64,000 nt of DNA from Macrotis lagotis (GCF_037893015.1 NC_133661.1:245531503-245595502); one strand, 5' to 3'. Positions 35,605 through 49,200 are shown, numbered from the stretch's first letter. Notes: generated by a model from the letters alone, not told the origin. Made by a program: numbers and translations.

Positions 35605-35830
35605 CAGCAGGAGTCTGGACCTGGAAGTAGGAAAAGCTGAGTTCAAATGCTGCCTCAGATACTTATATGTTGAATTACTCTGGGAAAGTCACTTAACCTG
35701 AGTTTTCTTATCTGAAAAATGTATGGATAGTAAGTACTTCCTTCATAGGGTTGTGGTAAGGATCAAATGAGTGATAATTGTAAAGTACTTTGTATACCTT
35801 GAAGTACTATAGAAATGTGTCTTTTGTGAA
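35605..35830 (+). mobile_element. MIR/THER-type CORE-SINE
   Basis: Head with gagttcaaatgctgcctcag, core with gggaaagtcacttaacctgag, and tail with ggttgtggtaaggatcaaatg and gtaaagtactttg, in the right order. Confidence 0.75.
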
Positions 35831-35839
35831 TTTGTATAA

Positions 35840-36425
35840 ACTGGCACCCATGCCTAGCTTATCTTTTCTTCTCATATACTCATATACTTCTCATATACTT
35901 CTTCTCATATACTTTTATACTCCATATACTCCATATACTTTTCCCCCTCTAGCAGAATGTACATTCCTTGAAGGCTTAGACTATTTCAGTTTAGCTTAGC
36001 ATTTAGTACAGTTGATTTTTGTCTTTAATCTATTGATATTAATAGGTCTTTCTTGAAAACTCTAGCCCCATGTTGATCCCTTGCTACTGTGAACTCTCAT
36101 TTAATAGATATTATTATTAGAAAAAAACACAAGTTGACTCTTCCTGGTTACCACTATTAGTGTAAAGTCCTTATAGTCAGGAGCAAAAGTTCATTAGGGC
36201 CCAGAGAGTTCCTTGATAACAAGGAATTGGTTCTTTTCTGTCTGAAGTGAGCAATTTCTGCCACAGTGGGTTCTGAATAAATAAATGCTCATTGACTTAT
36301 GGTTTTACTATAGATATGGTACTGTCCTGGGAGCTGAAGTATGTTATTTTTGAAGGGTATCTAACAGTTCCACCTGTATGAAAATATCTCCCAAGACCTG
36401 TAATAGCTCCTTCAATTGTATTATG
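35840..36425 (+). mobile_element. L2 3' end and short tandem repeat
   Basis: A cluster of catatact(t) units at about 35869-35942, then the L2 end (gcagaatgtacattccttgaaggc) to about 36060. The rest to 36425 holds another L2-like tail near 36270 (aaataaatgctcattgactt) and otherwise nothing recognised. Confidence 0.5.
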
Positions 36426-36440
36426 AAAGATAAATATTTC

Positions 36441-36584
36441 AGGGTGGCTAAGTGGATAGAGCACCCGCCTTGGAGTCAGGAGGACCTGAGCTCAAATGCG
36501 GCCTCAGACACTCAATAATTACCTAGCTGTGTGGCCTTGGGCAAGCCACTTAACCCCCATTGCCTTGCAAAAACTTTAAAAAAA
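36441..36584 (+). mobile_element. SINE (WSINE1-like)
   Basis: Perfect 15-base duplications (aaagataaatatttc) at 36426-36440 and 36585-36599. Closest young repeat to the SNW1 promoter. Confidence 0.93.
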
Positions 36585-36607
36585 AAAGATAAATATTTCT
36601 TTCATTC

Positions 36608-36835
36608 AAAAAAGTAGCATTTTTATAGCCCTTTAAGGTTCATAAAGCTTTTTATAAATATTATTACATTTCTCACAATAAGCTTGAAGTGTAGATGCTA
36701 TAATTACTTCCCCTGTACAGATGAGGAAATTGAGGCAGAAAGGAGTTAACTGACTTGCCCAAGATCACAAAGCTCGTGTGGGCGTCCAGAGGACGAATCT
36801 GAACTTGCATCTCTCCTGATGCCAGGTCCAATAAG
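36608..36835 (+). mobile_element. MIR-type CORE-SINE
   Basis: Contains acagatgaggaaattgaggc and gacttgcccaagatcac; ends near the left edge of the CpG island. A similar copy lies at 38030-38190. Confidence 0.7.
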
Positions 36836-36948
36836 GAGTCACCCATATTCCTCTAAAACAAATTCCACCAGCAGACCAAAATTCTTGTCAAAGGTTGCCA
36901 AGAAGTATTCAAAAACCAAAGTGCTCAGCCTGGTTGAGGGCAGGCCGG

Positions 36949-36956
36949 TGACGTCA
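36949..36956. promoter_or_regulatory. Full palindromic CRE (TGACGTCA)
   Basis: Perfect 8-base CREB/ATF site 256 bases upstream of the SNW1 ATG, at the left edge of the CpG island. A near copy, TGACATCA, follows at 36968. Sequence match only. Confidence 0.75.
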
Positions 36957-37082
36957 CACGGGGTGAGTGACATCATGGCCTACGCTCAACGGAAGCGTTA
37001 ATGAGAAAGGCGTCAGCTCCGGCTCCATTCGCCCGCGGTTTCTCTCCGGCTCCGCCCCCGCCCCGCCCTGCGGTCCAGGAGC

Positions 37083-37098
37083 ACTACAAATCCCAGGA
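37083..37098 (+). promoter_or_regulatory. ZNF143/THAP11-type site
   Basis: ACTACAAATCCCAGGA closely fits the ACTACAnnTCCCAG core found in many CpG-island promoters. It lies about 115 bases upstream of the ATG, a typical distance for this motif from a start site. Confidence 0.8.
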
Positions 37099-37207
37099 AA
37101 CCCTGCGCCGACGGCGCCTGCGCGCGACTCTCTTTTCGCTCCACCCTTTTCAGTTGCCTAAGAAGCCCCGCCCAGGCCGGCTGCCGGGAGCGCTGGAAGC
37201 GGCGGAA

Positions 37208-37217
37208 GAAGATGGCG
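37208..37217 (+). promoter_or_regulatory. YY1-type site overlapping the start codon
   Basis: GAAGATGGCG matches the AAGATGGCG core of YY1 sites. Here it includes the SNW1 ATG, an arrangement known from many housekeeping genes where YY1 sits just inside the transcribed region. Confidence 0.7.
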
Positions 37218-37225
37218 CTGACCAG
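37212..37225 (+). CDS. SNW1: SNW1 coding exon 1 (start codon exon)
   Basis: Only 14 coding bases: ATG GCG CTG ACC AG, then donor gtgggt. The start has a strong Kozak context (A at -3, G at +4). It lies in the CpG island, and the split serine codon AG|C completes at the exon 2 start, giving M-A-L-T-S as in other vertebrate SNW1 proteins. The transcription start is not directly visible; the 5'UTR probably occupies part of the 100 bases upstream. Confidence 0.93.
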
Positions 37226-40200
37226 GTGGGTTGTGGGCCGGGGGGTCGAGGCTGAGTGGGGCGACGCTGCTTTGCTACGGAAGAGGTTCAGCTCGCTTTT
37301 GCTTTTTCCGTGGCTCGGCTCCCACGCCGCGGGAGGGTCCCGGGCTGGGGGCGTAGCGACACTCCCGCACAGAGCTGTGGGCCGGCACTTCCCGTTAGAG
37401 GCGGAGACGACCAGGCCGCCCCGAAGCCGGGGCCTTTCCTGAACAGCTGCCCCAAGTCGTCGCTGTCGAGAGCCGCGTGCCTCGCCCGTCCCCGCCCCGA
37501 AGCCGGCCCTGGACTCTTTCTAGGCTCCGGGGAAGAGGCGGTGAAGGGCCTTGGAGGGGGAAGATGGGGAGGAAGGGAGCCTCGGAGCCCCGGACGGCTT
37601 TACTTGGTCGAACTGGGGGAGGTGAATGTGGCTTCTCGGGGGGCCAGTTCCCCCCTCCCCCCCGTAAACTCTTATTCTCCCTCCCCGTTGTCTTGGAAAC
37701 TAGTATGGAGGCGGCCCTGGGTTTCCAGTGAAGGATCTCTAGAGCATACAACAAAGTAAACATAATTTAATTCTTCCCTGAATTCCCGTCCCTCCTGGTT
37801 TCTAATAGAACAATAGTGTTCCATGACATACATATACCAAAGTTTACTAAGCCATTCCCCAACTGAAGGACATTCACTTAATTTTCCAATCCTTTGCCAT
37901 CACAAACAGGGCTGCTATGAATATTTAAATATTTAAATACCTGTTCCTGGAACAGGTATTTAAGTGGGGGAAAAACTTTGATTAAAAAAAATAACAAAAA
38001 CAAGAAAAGTGGCAACTATATTAGTGACCGGAAAGTCAGTCAAATAATAAATTATTAATCACTTACTCTGTGCCAGGCACATGAAAATACAAATAGAAGC
38101 GGTGTACAGATGAGGAAATTGGGGCAGAAGTTAAATGACTTGTCCATGATTACAAAGCTTGTGTGGGAGTCCGAGGACGAATTTGAATCTTAAAATTTAA
38201 TGTCATTATTATCTTTCAATTATTCCCTTTTTCTACTTTTCTTACTTAGCTCATTTAGGAATTTGTCCTTCTGGGGAGATCATAGCAATGAATCTTGGAA
38301 AAAACAAGAATTGAGCAAGTATTATTACATGCTTAGTTTAGCACCATGGTGTGTGGTATATACAGAAGGGAGATTGAGAAACTCTGGCCAACAAACATCA
38401 ATCTATTGTCAACATGCAGACATATAAAGCAACTAAAACTGGTTTGTAATGCTGACTTTTTGTAGGGTGGGAGTGAGAAAGTCAAAGGAGTTAAAAACTG
38501 AAAAGTTACGTAAGGAAAGGCTTCACTGAGAAACGGCTTGAGCTAGATCTTGTGGGAAGGGTAGTTTATATAAATACATAAACATAGGCATACACACTCA
38601 TATACATACATACAATGGACTGGTAGTAATAGCAACGCTAGCTTAAAGATAGGCTGGTGAGTCTTCTGTTTTCATTAAATTAGATCTTGCTAACTTTATG
38701 AAGGCTGTAAAGTTTAAATCTTTAAAGTCAAAAATAATTTTCCTGTATATATTGGTTTGTTTCTTTCTTCCATCTTTTAAGCATTCTTCTTCTGGACCAT
38801 TTCCTTGTTCATTGGCACTTTCCAAAGGGTGAAACATTCACCACCCCCATAGAACTTCTTTTTGATAGCTTCATTAGAAACTTTTTTCTTTTTTTTTAAA
38901 GATTTTATTTTGAGTTTTATAGTTTTCCCTCCCCCCTAGTTTTTTTTCTTTATAAAGATTTTATCAATTTTGAGTTTCACAATTTTTCCCCCATTCTTGC
39001 CCCCCCCAAGGCAGTCAGTTAGTCTTTACGTTGTTTGCATGGTATACATTGATCTCAGTTAAATGTGATAAGAGAGAACTCATATCCTTAAGGAAGAAAA
39101 ATAAAGTATAAGAGATAGCAAGATTACATAATAAGATAACTTTTTTTTCCTAAATTGAAGGTAAAAGTCTTTGGTCTTTGTTCAGACTCTACAGTTCTTT
39201 CTTTGGATACAGATGGTATTCTCCATTGCAGACAGACCCCAATTTTTTTTTTTAATTTTTAAAGATTTTATTTGAGTTTTACAGTTTTTCTCCCAATCTT
39301 ACTTCCCTCCCCCCCACAGAAAGCAGTCTGTCAGTCTTATTTTGTTTCCATGTTGTACATTGATCCAAATTGAGTGTGATGAGAGAGGAATCACATCCTT
39401 AAGGAAGAAACAAAAAGTATAAGAGATAACAAGATCAGATAATAAGATATGTTTTTTTTTCCCTAAATTAAAGGAAATAATCCTTGAACTTCGTTCAAAC
39501 TCCACAGCTCCTTATCTGGATACAGATGGTATTCTCTATTGCAGACAGCCCCAAATTGTCCCTGGTTGTTGCACTGATGGAACGAGCAAGTCCATCAGGG
39601 TTGAACATCATTCCCATGCTGCTGTTAGGGTGTACAATGTTCTCTTGGTTCTGCTCATCTCACTCAGCATCAGTTTACACAAATCCCTCCAGTCTTCCCT
39701 GAATTCCCATTCCCTCCTGGTTTTTAATAGAACAGTGGTGTTCCATGGCATACATATACCACAGTTTGCTAAGCCATTCCCCAATTGAAGAACATTTACT
39801 TGATTTCCAATTCTTTGCCACCACAAACAGGGCTGCTATGAACATTTTTGTACAGGTGATGTTTTTACCCTTTTTCATCTCTTCAGGGTACAGTAGTGGT
39901 ATTGTTGAATCAAAGGGTATGCACATTTTTGTTGCCCTTTGGGCATAGTTCCAAATAGCTCTCCAGAAAAGTTGAATGAGTTCACAGCTCCACCAACAGT
40001 GTAATAGTGTCCCAGATTTCCCCACAACCCATCCAACAATGATCATTGTCCTTTCTGGTCATATTGGCCAGATTTGATTTGCATTTCTCTAATAATTAAT
40101 GATTTAGAGCAATTTTTCATATGGCTATGGATTGCTTTGATCTCATCTGTAAATTGCCTTTGCATATCATTTGACCATTTGTCATTTGGGGAATGGCTTT

Positions 40201-43200
40201 TTTTTTAAATGTGACCCATTTCTCTGTATATTTTAGAAATGAGTCCTTTGTCAGAAATACTAGTTGTAAAAATTGTTTTCCAATTTACTACATTTCCTTT
40301 TTTTTTTTTGCAAGGCAAACGGGGTTAAGTGGCTTGCCCAAGGCCACATATCTAGGTAATTATTAAGTTTCTGAGACCAGATTTGAACCCAGGTACTCCT
40401 GACTCCAGGGCCGGTGCTTTATCCACTATGCCACCTAGCCCCCCCCCCCCCACTACATTTCTTTTGATCTTGGTTATAGTGGTATTATCTGTGCAAAAAC
40501 TTTTTTAATTTTTTTCTCTTCTTTTATAAAGATTTTATTTATTTTGAGTTTTACAATTTTTCCTCTAATCTTACTTCCCTCCCTCCACTCCCCAGAGAAG
40601 GCAGTTTGCCAGTCTTTACATTGTTTCCATGGTATACGTTGATCCAAATTGAATGTGATGAGAGATAAATCATATTCTTAAGGAAGAAATAAGAGATAAC
40701 AAGATTAGACAATAAGATATCAGGTTTTTTTTCCCTAAATTAAAGGTAACAGTCCTTGGTCTTTGTTCAAACTCCACAGTTCTTTCTCTGTATACAGATG
40801 GTATTCTCCACTGTAGACAGTGCCAAGTTGACCCTGATTGTTGCACTGATGGAATGAGCGAGTCCATCAAGGTTGATCATCACCCCCATGTTGCTGTTAG
40901 TGTGTACAGTGTTTTTCTGGTTCTACTCATCTCACTCAGCATCAGTTCATACAAATCCCTCCAGGCTTCTCTGAATTCCCATCCCTCCTGGTTTCTAATA
41001 GAACAGTAGTGGTCCGTGACATACATATACCACAGTTTGCTAAGCCATTCCCCAATTGAAGGACATTTACTTGATTTCCAGTTCTTTGCCACCACAAACA
41101 GGGCTGTTATGAACATTTTTGTCCAAGTGATGTTTTTACCTTTTTTCCTCATCTCTTCAGAGTATAGACCCAGTAGTGGTATTGCTGGATCAAAGGGTAT
41201 GCACATTTTTGTTGCCCTTTGGGCATAGTTCCAAATAGCTCTCCAGAAAAGTTGAATGAGTTCACAGCTCCACCAACAGTGTAATAGTGTCCCAGATTTC
41301 CCCACAACCCATCCAACAATGATCATTGGCCTTTCTGGTCATATTGGCCAGTCTGAGAGGTGTGAGTGATACCTCAGAGAAGCTTTAATTTGCATTTCTC
41401 TAATAGGTAATGATTTAGAGCAATTTTTCATATGACTATGAATTGAAAAGCTTTTAATTTAATCAAAATTATCTAGTTTGTTTTTAATGATGTTCTCCAT
41501 CTTTTTCTTGGTCTTAAGCTGCTTCCCTTTCCATAGATCTGACAGGTAAACTATTCCTTGATCTTCAAATTTGCTTATAATATTTTTTAATGTCTTAATT
41601 CTGTATCCATTTTGATCTTATCTTGGTATGTAGGGTGTGAGGTGTTGGTCTAATCTAAGTTTCTTCTATGCTAACTTCCAATTTTCCCAACAGTTTTTAT
41701 TGGAGAGTTTTTTTTCTCCCACTAGCTGGACTCTTTGGGTTTATCAAACAGCAAATTACTATAATCATTTCCTGCTATTTCACCTAATCTATTCCACTGA
41801 TCTACCACTATTTCATTAGAAATTTTTTGAGGAAGATTGACAAGTTCTTTTTGTCAAAGATAGAATTGCTTTTCTGATTCTAGTAGTGTGCTTAATTCTG
41901 TGATTAGCTTATCTTTTTATTCTTATTTGACCATTATATTGACTCTTTGTAATTAACCCTTTTGTATAGTGAATTTCGAAGATTCCAGTCTAGTGGCCTT
42001 TTTTTGCTTAGTAATTTCACATTTGCTATGATTGATACATTCAAAGATAGTCAAGAGAGAAAATTCAGGTTGACTTTACTTTTATTTCTTAAAAGTTAAT
42101 AACTTCAGAATATCAGCCTTTTTGTTATTACTTAAGATTATATATGTTAATCTTGATTTGTTCAGTAGAAGAAAAGGATTCTTAAAAGTACATGCCCACT
42201 TTCTATCCCTTTCATTCCTTTAGGAATGAACTCTTCTGGTGGCTAGGTGGTGCAGTGGCCCTGGAGTCAGGAATACCTGGGTTCAAATCCGGTCTCAGAC
42301 ACTTAGCCATGTGGCCTTGGCCAAGCCACTTAATCTCATTTGCCTTGCAAAAAAAAAAAAAGGAATGAACTCTTCCACTTTTGACTTATCCTTTAGTAAT
42401 GGTATGATTAAAAAAAAAGGGAACAAAAAGAAAGATCAGTAGTCTGGGGGCACTCATTTTCTGAATGATTGAGGGTTTTACACTCAGGTTACAAGAGTTT
42501 CAAAAACATAGTATTTTAGTAATTGTAGGGTATACAGTGACTATCCTTGTTCTAGAATTCATCTCATTTACTTTAGTCAAATATTCTTGATCCCATGAAT
42601 GAGTCCATTATTACCTAGAATAAAGTGATGGTACTGGCTCTTTAGATCAGTGTAAACTCCCTTTTTTCATGAAATTAACAAGAAAAAATTTATTCTCAAT
42701 ATTGATTTGAATGGCGGTATTTTTATTTGTATTCTAACTTTTCTCCTTATCCTTGATTTTGTAGCTTTTTGCCTGCTCCAACTCAGCTTTCTCAGGACCA
42801 GCTTGAAGCTGAAGAAAGAGCAAGATCACAGAGATCCAGGCAGACTGCACTGGTCTCATCGAGAAGAGAACCTCCCCCTTATGGATATCGTAAAGGTTGG
42901 ATACCTCGTTTGTTAGAGGTGAATATTAGTATTCATTTTGAATTTTTAAATTGCTTTACAATTTTTTTTTAAAGTACATCTAATTCTTCAGTATCTACTT
43001 CAATTCTATTTCTCAATGTAGTTCTCTAAAGTCTAATAGTAAACTATTAGTGTTTTATCCTTTGGGAAGGGCAAATAAACCGAAATTACTAAGAAGTAGA
43101 GTACTAAATACTAGAGAAAACAAACCAAATGAACAATTCCTAGAGAAATAATAGTGCTTTATACAAAAGTTATGAGCTTAATTCATAGAAGGTATCAATT

Positions 43201-46200
43201 CCATCACAGTTCCACAAATCTTTCTACATGCAAAAAATTTTTTAAAATTTGGGTAAGGTAAAAAAAGTAGTTCTGGAAGACAGCTGCAAGAAAAACTGGA
43301 GTTAGATTGTAAACTATTTCAGAGAGATAGGACATTAGAGCTAATCTAGTCCAATTTTTCTTGTAAAGATAAATTGGCGTACAGAGGGCATTGTCTAATG
43401 GAAGCATAGTCTGAGGTTCAGTTTTCTCTTCTGTAAATTGGGGGTGATAATATTTACACTATTTTATTATATGGAGAATACCATGTAAATTTTATAGTAT
43501 TATTATTATTATATTGTCATTCAAGAATCTTTGACACGTCATTTCAAAAAGTTGAGTCCTTCCAGTGGAGTCAACCCCTTAAGGGCAACATTGTTTTTTA
43601 TTTTGACTTTGTATATCACTAGTGCTTGGCAAAATTTCTTCAACATGGTAGGCACTTGATATATGCTTGCTGATCTGAGCTTCAGTTTTCTTATCTGTAA
43701 AATGTAGGTGATAATGTTTATACTTTTTTAATTATTAGATTGTGTGCTGAACACATAAATCTTAGTGTAAACATGAATTGTTATTCAGAAATCTCTGACA
43801 TGTCATTCCAATGGAATATGCCCCTTAAGGGCAACATTGTTTTTTATTTTGTCTTTGTATCACTAGTACTTAATACAATATGCTTGTTGAAATGTTGCTG
43901 TCAATAACTCCCCATATTGTGCAGATTGCCTCCTCTTTCTGATTCAGTCTTTGAAAGCTAATTAATTTTCATTCAGAACACCTTGTGACCACTTTCTGGT
44001 GAAACTCTGATTGTCAGGTGATAGACTATTCTCAATTACTTTATCAATGCTTGAAGTTTTTCAGTTTTTTGCCATTAAAAAAAGAGCTGCTATAGATATT
44101 TTTGTATAGGTGGATTCTTTTATTCTTTGTTTGATCTCTTAGGAGTATAGACCTAGTAGTATAATCACTGTCAAAGGATATGTCTTGCTTAATTAATTTT
44201 GAGAAATAGTTCCAGATGATCTTTGCCCAATGAGTGAATCATTTCCAACTGTGCTCAATATATTTGTGTTTCCACAACTCCTCTAGTATGTCTTTTTCCA
44301 TTTTTTGTCAGCTTTGCTAGTCCGATGTGTAGAATGAGTGTGGAGCTTCATACTTTAATTTGTATTCTGTAATTATAAATGTTCTGGAACCTTATATGGC
44401 GATTAATTAAAAGAAATGATTTTTTTCCCTCTGAAAACTGCCTGTTAATATCATTTGACCATTTAATTGGACCCCTTATTCTTATAAACTTGAAGTGGTT
44501 CCTTATATAACTTAGAAATGAAATATTTACCCCACTCCCACTACTTCTCTTCACTAATTTTAGCAACATTAGTCTGTTTTTTTTTTAAAAAAAACTTTTT
44601 AAAAATCATGTATAATAAGAATTTTCCATATTTGGTCCCTTGTTTGTTCATGAGTTCTTTTCCTATCCATAAATGTAAATAGTAATACTTGCTCTTGATT
44701 TGTTTATGATGTCAGTCTTTATTTCTAAATCATTTACCCATCTGGGGCATATCTTAGTTTTGGTGTGAGATCTTGCTGTGAGATACATACTTAGTATCTG
44801 CCAGACTGCTTTCTAGTTTCCCCAGGAGTTTTTGTTGAATAGTGAATTCTTAGCTTAGCCGGGTCTTTAGGTTTATCTAGCACTGGACTTCTTTAGCAAG
44901 TCCCATGTTATATAAAATCAGTGCAGCTTTCTTGCATTTCAGACTTTTTGAAGTAAAAAAACTTTTATTTAGTTTGAATTTTACAATTTTCTCCCTAATC
45001 TTGCTCCCTGCCCCCCAGGCAGTCTGTTAGTCTTTACATTGTTTCCAACGTATGCATTGATCTAAATTAAATGTGTTGAGAGGGAAATCATATCCTTAAG
45101 AAGAAAAAAAAATAAAATATAAGAGATAGCAAGATTACATAATAAGATAACTTTTTTTAAAATTAAAGATAATAGTCTTTGGTCTTTGTTCAAGCTCCAC
45201 AATTCTTTCTCTGGGTACAGATGGTATTCTCCATCGCAGATACCTCAAAATTGTGCCTGATTGTTGCACTGATGGAATGAATTTTTAAAAATCTTATTTT
45301 AACAACCAAGATTTCATAAAGTTAGGTACAACAGAATAGGTTTTGAAAAGTCAAATTAAATTGGCCTTTTACCCGAAAATGCCATGGGCACTTTTCCACA
45401 ATGATGAATGTTTGGGGAAAAAAATCTGGTTCTAGTTTTCAAAATAAAAGCTGTGATTATCTGGCAGGTTTAATGACCATATAATTCCACAGTCATAGTC
45501 CTGAATGTTGATTATAGTGAAAAAACACTTCTGAGTATTTGTCAAATTGTCAGCAAGAGTACAAGCAGTAGCTTTCTTGGGTATATTTTTAACTATTTTT
45601 GTCAAATTCAGGATGAAGTAGGTATTTCTTTTAGCATTCCTCAGTGTTTTCAAAATGTTAAAATTCTCTGTGGGAGTATTAGCATATAATTTAGAGAAGT
45701 CACTTATTCTGCATTTAAGTAAATTCTTTAAAAAAAAATTTATTGATGTTTCATGTTTTTACTTTTCCCAATTTATACTTCCTCTTTCCTCTTGAGAGTC
45801 ATCCCTTATAATAGATAATACAATGAGAGAAAAAGTTTAGCAAAATTGACTGAAACATATCAACTAAGTTAGACATTATTGTTTGTCTATATAAGACTAT
45901 ACCCATAGTTTTAACTCTGCAAAGAAGGGAATAAATTATTTTATTCCCTCTTCAGAGCCAAGCTTGATTGTTTTTACAGCAATTTGTTTTATTGTTTTTG
46001 TTGTTTTTATTTTCTTTTCTGAAGTCATTTTATAAATTTTTCTTGCTTCTGCTTTGCTCTGCTTCATAAAAGATGTGCTTTTGAAAATTCATCATTATTC
46101 ATTTTTGCATTCAACAGGTTTTTTTTAGTCTATTACCCAAAAGTAATTAGGAGGGAAAGAATGTAACATAGGTGAATTTATTAAGCACTTGATATGTGCT

Positions 46201-49200
46201 GGGCTGTGTTAAGAACTTTACAAATATCTCATTTAATCCCTCAACTCTGGGGAGTAGATGCTATTAATATCCCAATTTTACAGATGAGAAAACTAAGGCA
46301 GGCAGGGATTAACTGACTTGTTAGGAATCACACAGCTAGTAAGTATCTGATGCTAGATTTGAACTCAGTTCTTGGAGACTGTAGAATCAAATCACTTTAA
46401 TCCACTACTCTAGGTGTTAGTTATCTTAAATTCAACATTTATTATATCCCTATCATGTTGTTGCTTTATAAATGTAGAAAAAACAATGGTGCCTCTTAAG
46501 GAGTTCACAATTTGGATTTAATAGGGGAAGATAGAGTGTATAAAATTAGAATATGGTGCTTTGAATAAAGTGGTGGTCAGTAATGATCTTGTTCTTAAAG
46601 ACTTAAAAGCAAGTAATTCTAAATGGAAAAATTTTTAAGAATGAGCACAGTGTGGGACAGCTGAGTGGTGCAGTGGATAGAGCACTGACCCTGGAGTCAG
46701 GAGTTTTTGAGTTCAAATTCGGCCTAAGACAATAACTGAGTGACCTTGGGCAAGTCACTTAGCCCCATTGCCTTAAATTAAAAAAAAAGAATGAGCACAG
46801 TGACCAGTTAGAAATGTGACAGTCACAGCTTCTTCAGATTTAGGGAAATTTAACTGGGTTGGCTACAAGGTGATATTCTTTTTTGGCCATAGCAAATCTC
46901 AAATTTCCTGCGTTAAGAAGTAGTAAAGTTATAATCTATATAGTGAAAACAGTATGCAGATTGGTTAAATTACAGCCCCTTTAGGTATTGGAAGAAGAAG
47001 AATATGGTAAATGTGTAGGAGAAGTCAGAATAGCAAGAGAGATTTTAAGAAGGGAAGGATCAGGGGCAGCTAGGTGGTGCAGTGGATAAAGCACCAGCCC
47101 TGGAGTCAGGAGTACCTGGGTTCAAATCCAGTCTCAGACACTTAATAATGGCCTAGCTGTGTGGCCTTGGGCAAGCCACTTAACCCCATTTGACTTGCAA
47201 AAACCTAAGGAAAAAAGGGGGGGGGGGGAAGGATCCCTGAGTAAATCAGGGAAAATTTCATAGACCTTGAAGGACAGGAAGGATTTAAACAGGATGTGAT
47301 ACCATTTAGGGTGAGTAAGTTACTTCAGTCCAGAAGCAAATTCATAGAATCGGGTCAGTGCAGGACAAGATCTGGGAATAATGGGTAGTCTACTCTGGAT
47401 GGAATATAAAATGTGGAGAAGGGGGGGTAGTATAAAATAAAATTGGAAAGATATTAAGAAATTTTTGCCTTTGTCATGGCCTTGGAGCAATTCATAGTAA
47501 TTGCTCATTTTTGGCTTTTCAGTCATTTTAACCATTACTGTGTTGTTTCTTAGACTAAAAATGCTGTCTGTCCTTTAAAATTAAAGTGCTCGATGTATAA
47601 GACTATTTACTTAATGATATACTGTTACATTTTAATCTATAAAAGGATCCTTAAATCTTCATTGGAAAGCTTCATTTATCTTGTTTTTGCTTTTGTCTCT
47701 TTTTTTTTTTAACAGCTTTTCTGGAATATTATAATTTAGCAAGTGATATTATTTTCACATGGCAGCTGATTTGTGGCAAATTTATTATGGAAAATACTGT
47801 GTACCTTGGTCTCCCAGCATTGTTCTGAAAACCTGCTAAGTTTCTTAGCTCTCCACATTTATCCTAAATTTGGGAATCATAATGAATATTCTTGTTTTTC
47901 CCCCCCCTACCTTTTTTTTTGCTGTACAGGATTTTGGAGATGGAGGTGCCTTTCCAGAAATACATGTGGCCCAATATCCATTGGATATGGGAAGAAAAAA
48001 GAAAATGTCCAATGCATTGGCCATTCAGGTGGATGCAGAGGGAAAAATTAAATATGATGCCATTGCTCGACAGGGACAGTCAAAGGACAAGGTAATCCAG
48101 TATTTTCATAAATAATCTTACACAATCTCAGAGTTGGACATGACCATAGAGTCCAATTGATGTTTGAACAAGAATCTAACAAGTAACCCTGCAGTCTCCA
48201 TGAATAACCTCAAGTGATGATGGTAGGAGGGGTTTGGAAAATGAGAAAATATTAACTAGACATGCTCTTGCCATATGATTTTTTTAATCTATGATTTTTT
48301 TTAAAAGCAGAAATGTAACATGTTACTTTCATCCCATTTATACAGTTTGGAGGCAATTGAAGAAAGATCAATTTGTAGCAATCTTTTTTGTATTGAAGTT
48401 CAATGATAAAAATGAAGAAAAGTTTTGGGTTAATTTTTTTTAGGTTTTTTTTTTTTTAGCAAGGCAAATGGAATTAAGTGACTTGCCCAAGGCCACACAA
48501 CTAGGTAATTATTAAGTGTCTGAGGCCAGATTTGAATTCAGGTACTCCTGACTCCAGGTCTGGCGCTCTATCCACTGTGCCACCTAGCTGTCTCCTTGGG
48601 TTAGCTTTTTGATATATTAATAATTCAGATTTCCAGGACAGACATATCAAGTTGTCCTTCGCTAGTTCATTTGGGTAGAGTTATTAAAGCTTCCAGGCAT
48701 TTGCCATGGAATCATGGAATCAGGAAAGAAGACCTATTGCAAAAATTAATCACTCCCAGTTTAGCTGATAAATTCAATTTTAAGCCTAATCTAACCTTTT
48801 CCATGTATGCAGATGAGAAATGATTGCTTAAAAGCTGTAAGTCATGGCAGAATAACTTAACACCTTCTTAATTGTTGAATGTAGTATTGGCATCAGTTAG
48901 AGAAGTAACTCTCTGCCATAAACTTGACCTGTTTTTCAAAATAACAGGCATCTTTCTCTTCCTGCACACTTGCCACAATATCTCTATTGCTCCTTCTGTG
49001 CAGTTGCATACTTTAAGATTTAATGTTGCTGTTGCTACCCTGAGTTGAGGATAAGTAGCTCCAGCTTCAAGTATCACTCCCACTCTTGAGATGGTAATTG
49101 TGCTGCCATATCCTTTTTCTAGTGGGGAGAAACAGCAAATTGGGCAATAAAATATAATAATTTTGGTTGAACTGTTAGTAGACTTTTATTCTATTAAGGT

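Larger units (their letters stand above)
36940..37700 (+). promoter_or_regulatory. SNW1: SNW1 CpG-island promoter
   Basis: An abrupt GC- and CpG-rich block in AT-rich surroundings, centred on the start codon and free of transposons. It has no evident TATA box. Visible motifs in order: palindromic CRE TGACGTCA 36949-36956; CRE-like tgacatca 36968-36975; GC boxes 37052-37068; a ZNF143/THAP11-type motif 37083-37098; an NRF1-like gcgcctgcgc 37114-37123; another GC box about 37164-37170; ETS-like cggaag and a YY1-type AAGATGGCG over the start codon. This is a standard housekeeping architecture. The long open frames here are by-products of GC richness. Confidence 0.9.

Noticed and set aside
37256..37759. 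A 167-codon plus frame and overlapping minus frames in the CpG island
   Set aside because: GC-rich, low-complexity composition without any family resemblance; long frames are expected by chance in GC-rich DNA, and SNW1 exon 1 uses another frame and ends at 37225.
36719..38190. Similar MIR-like segments on both sides of the CpG island, considered as a duplication around the promoter
   Set aside because: Both are better explained as independent members of the same old SINE family; the flanks do not match.
47773..48115. Three overlapping frames around SNW1 exon 3
   Set aside because: Only 47930-48091 matches SNW1 and is bounded by splice sites; the extensions and other frames are intron or shadow sequence.
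48868..49083. 71-codon minus frame in intron 3
   Set aside because: No recognisable family, no splice context and no supporting features; length is within chance for AT-rich intron sequence.
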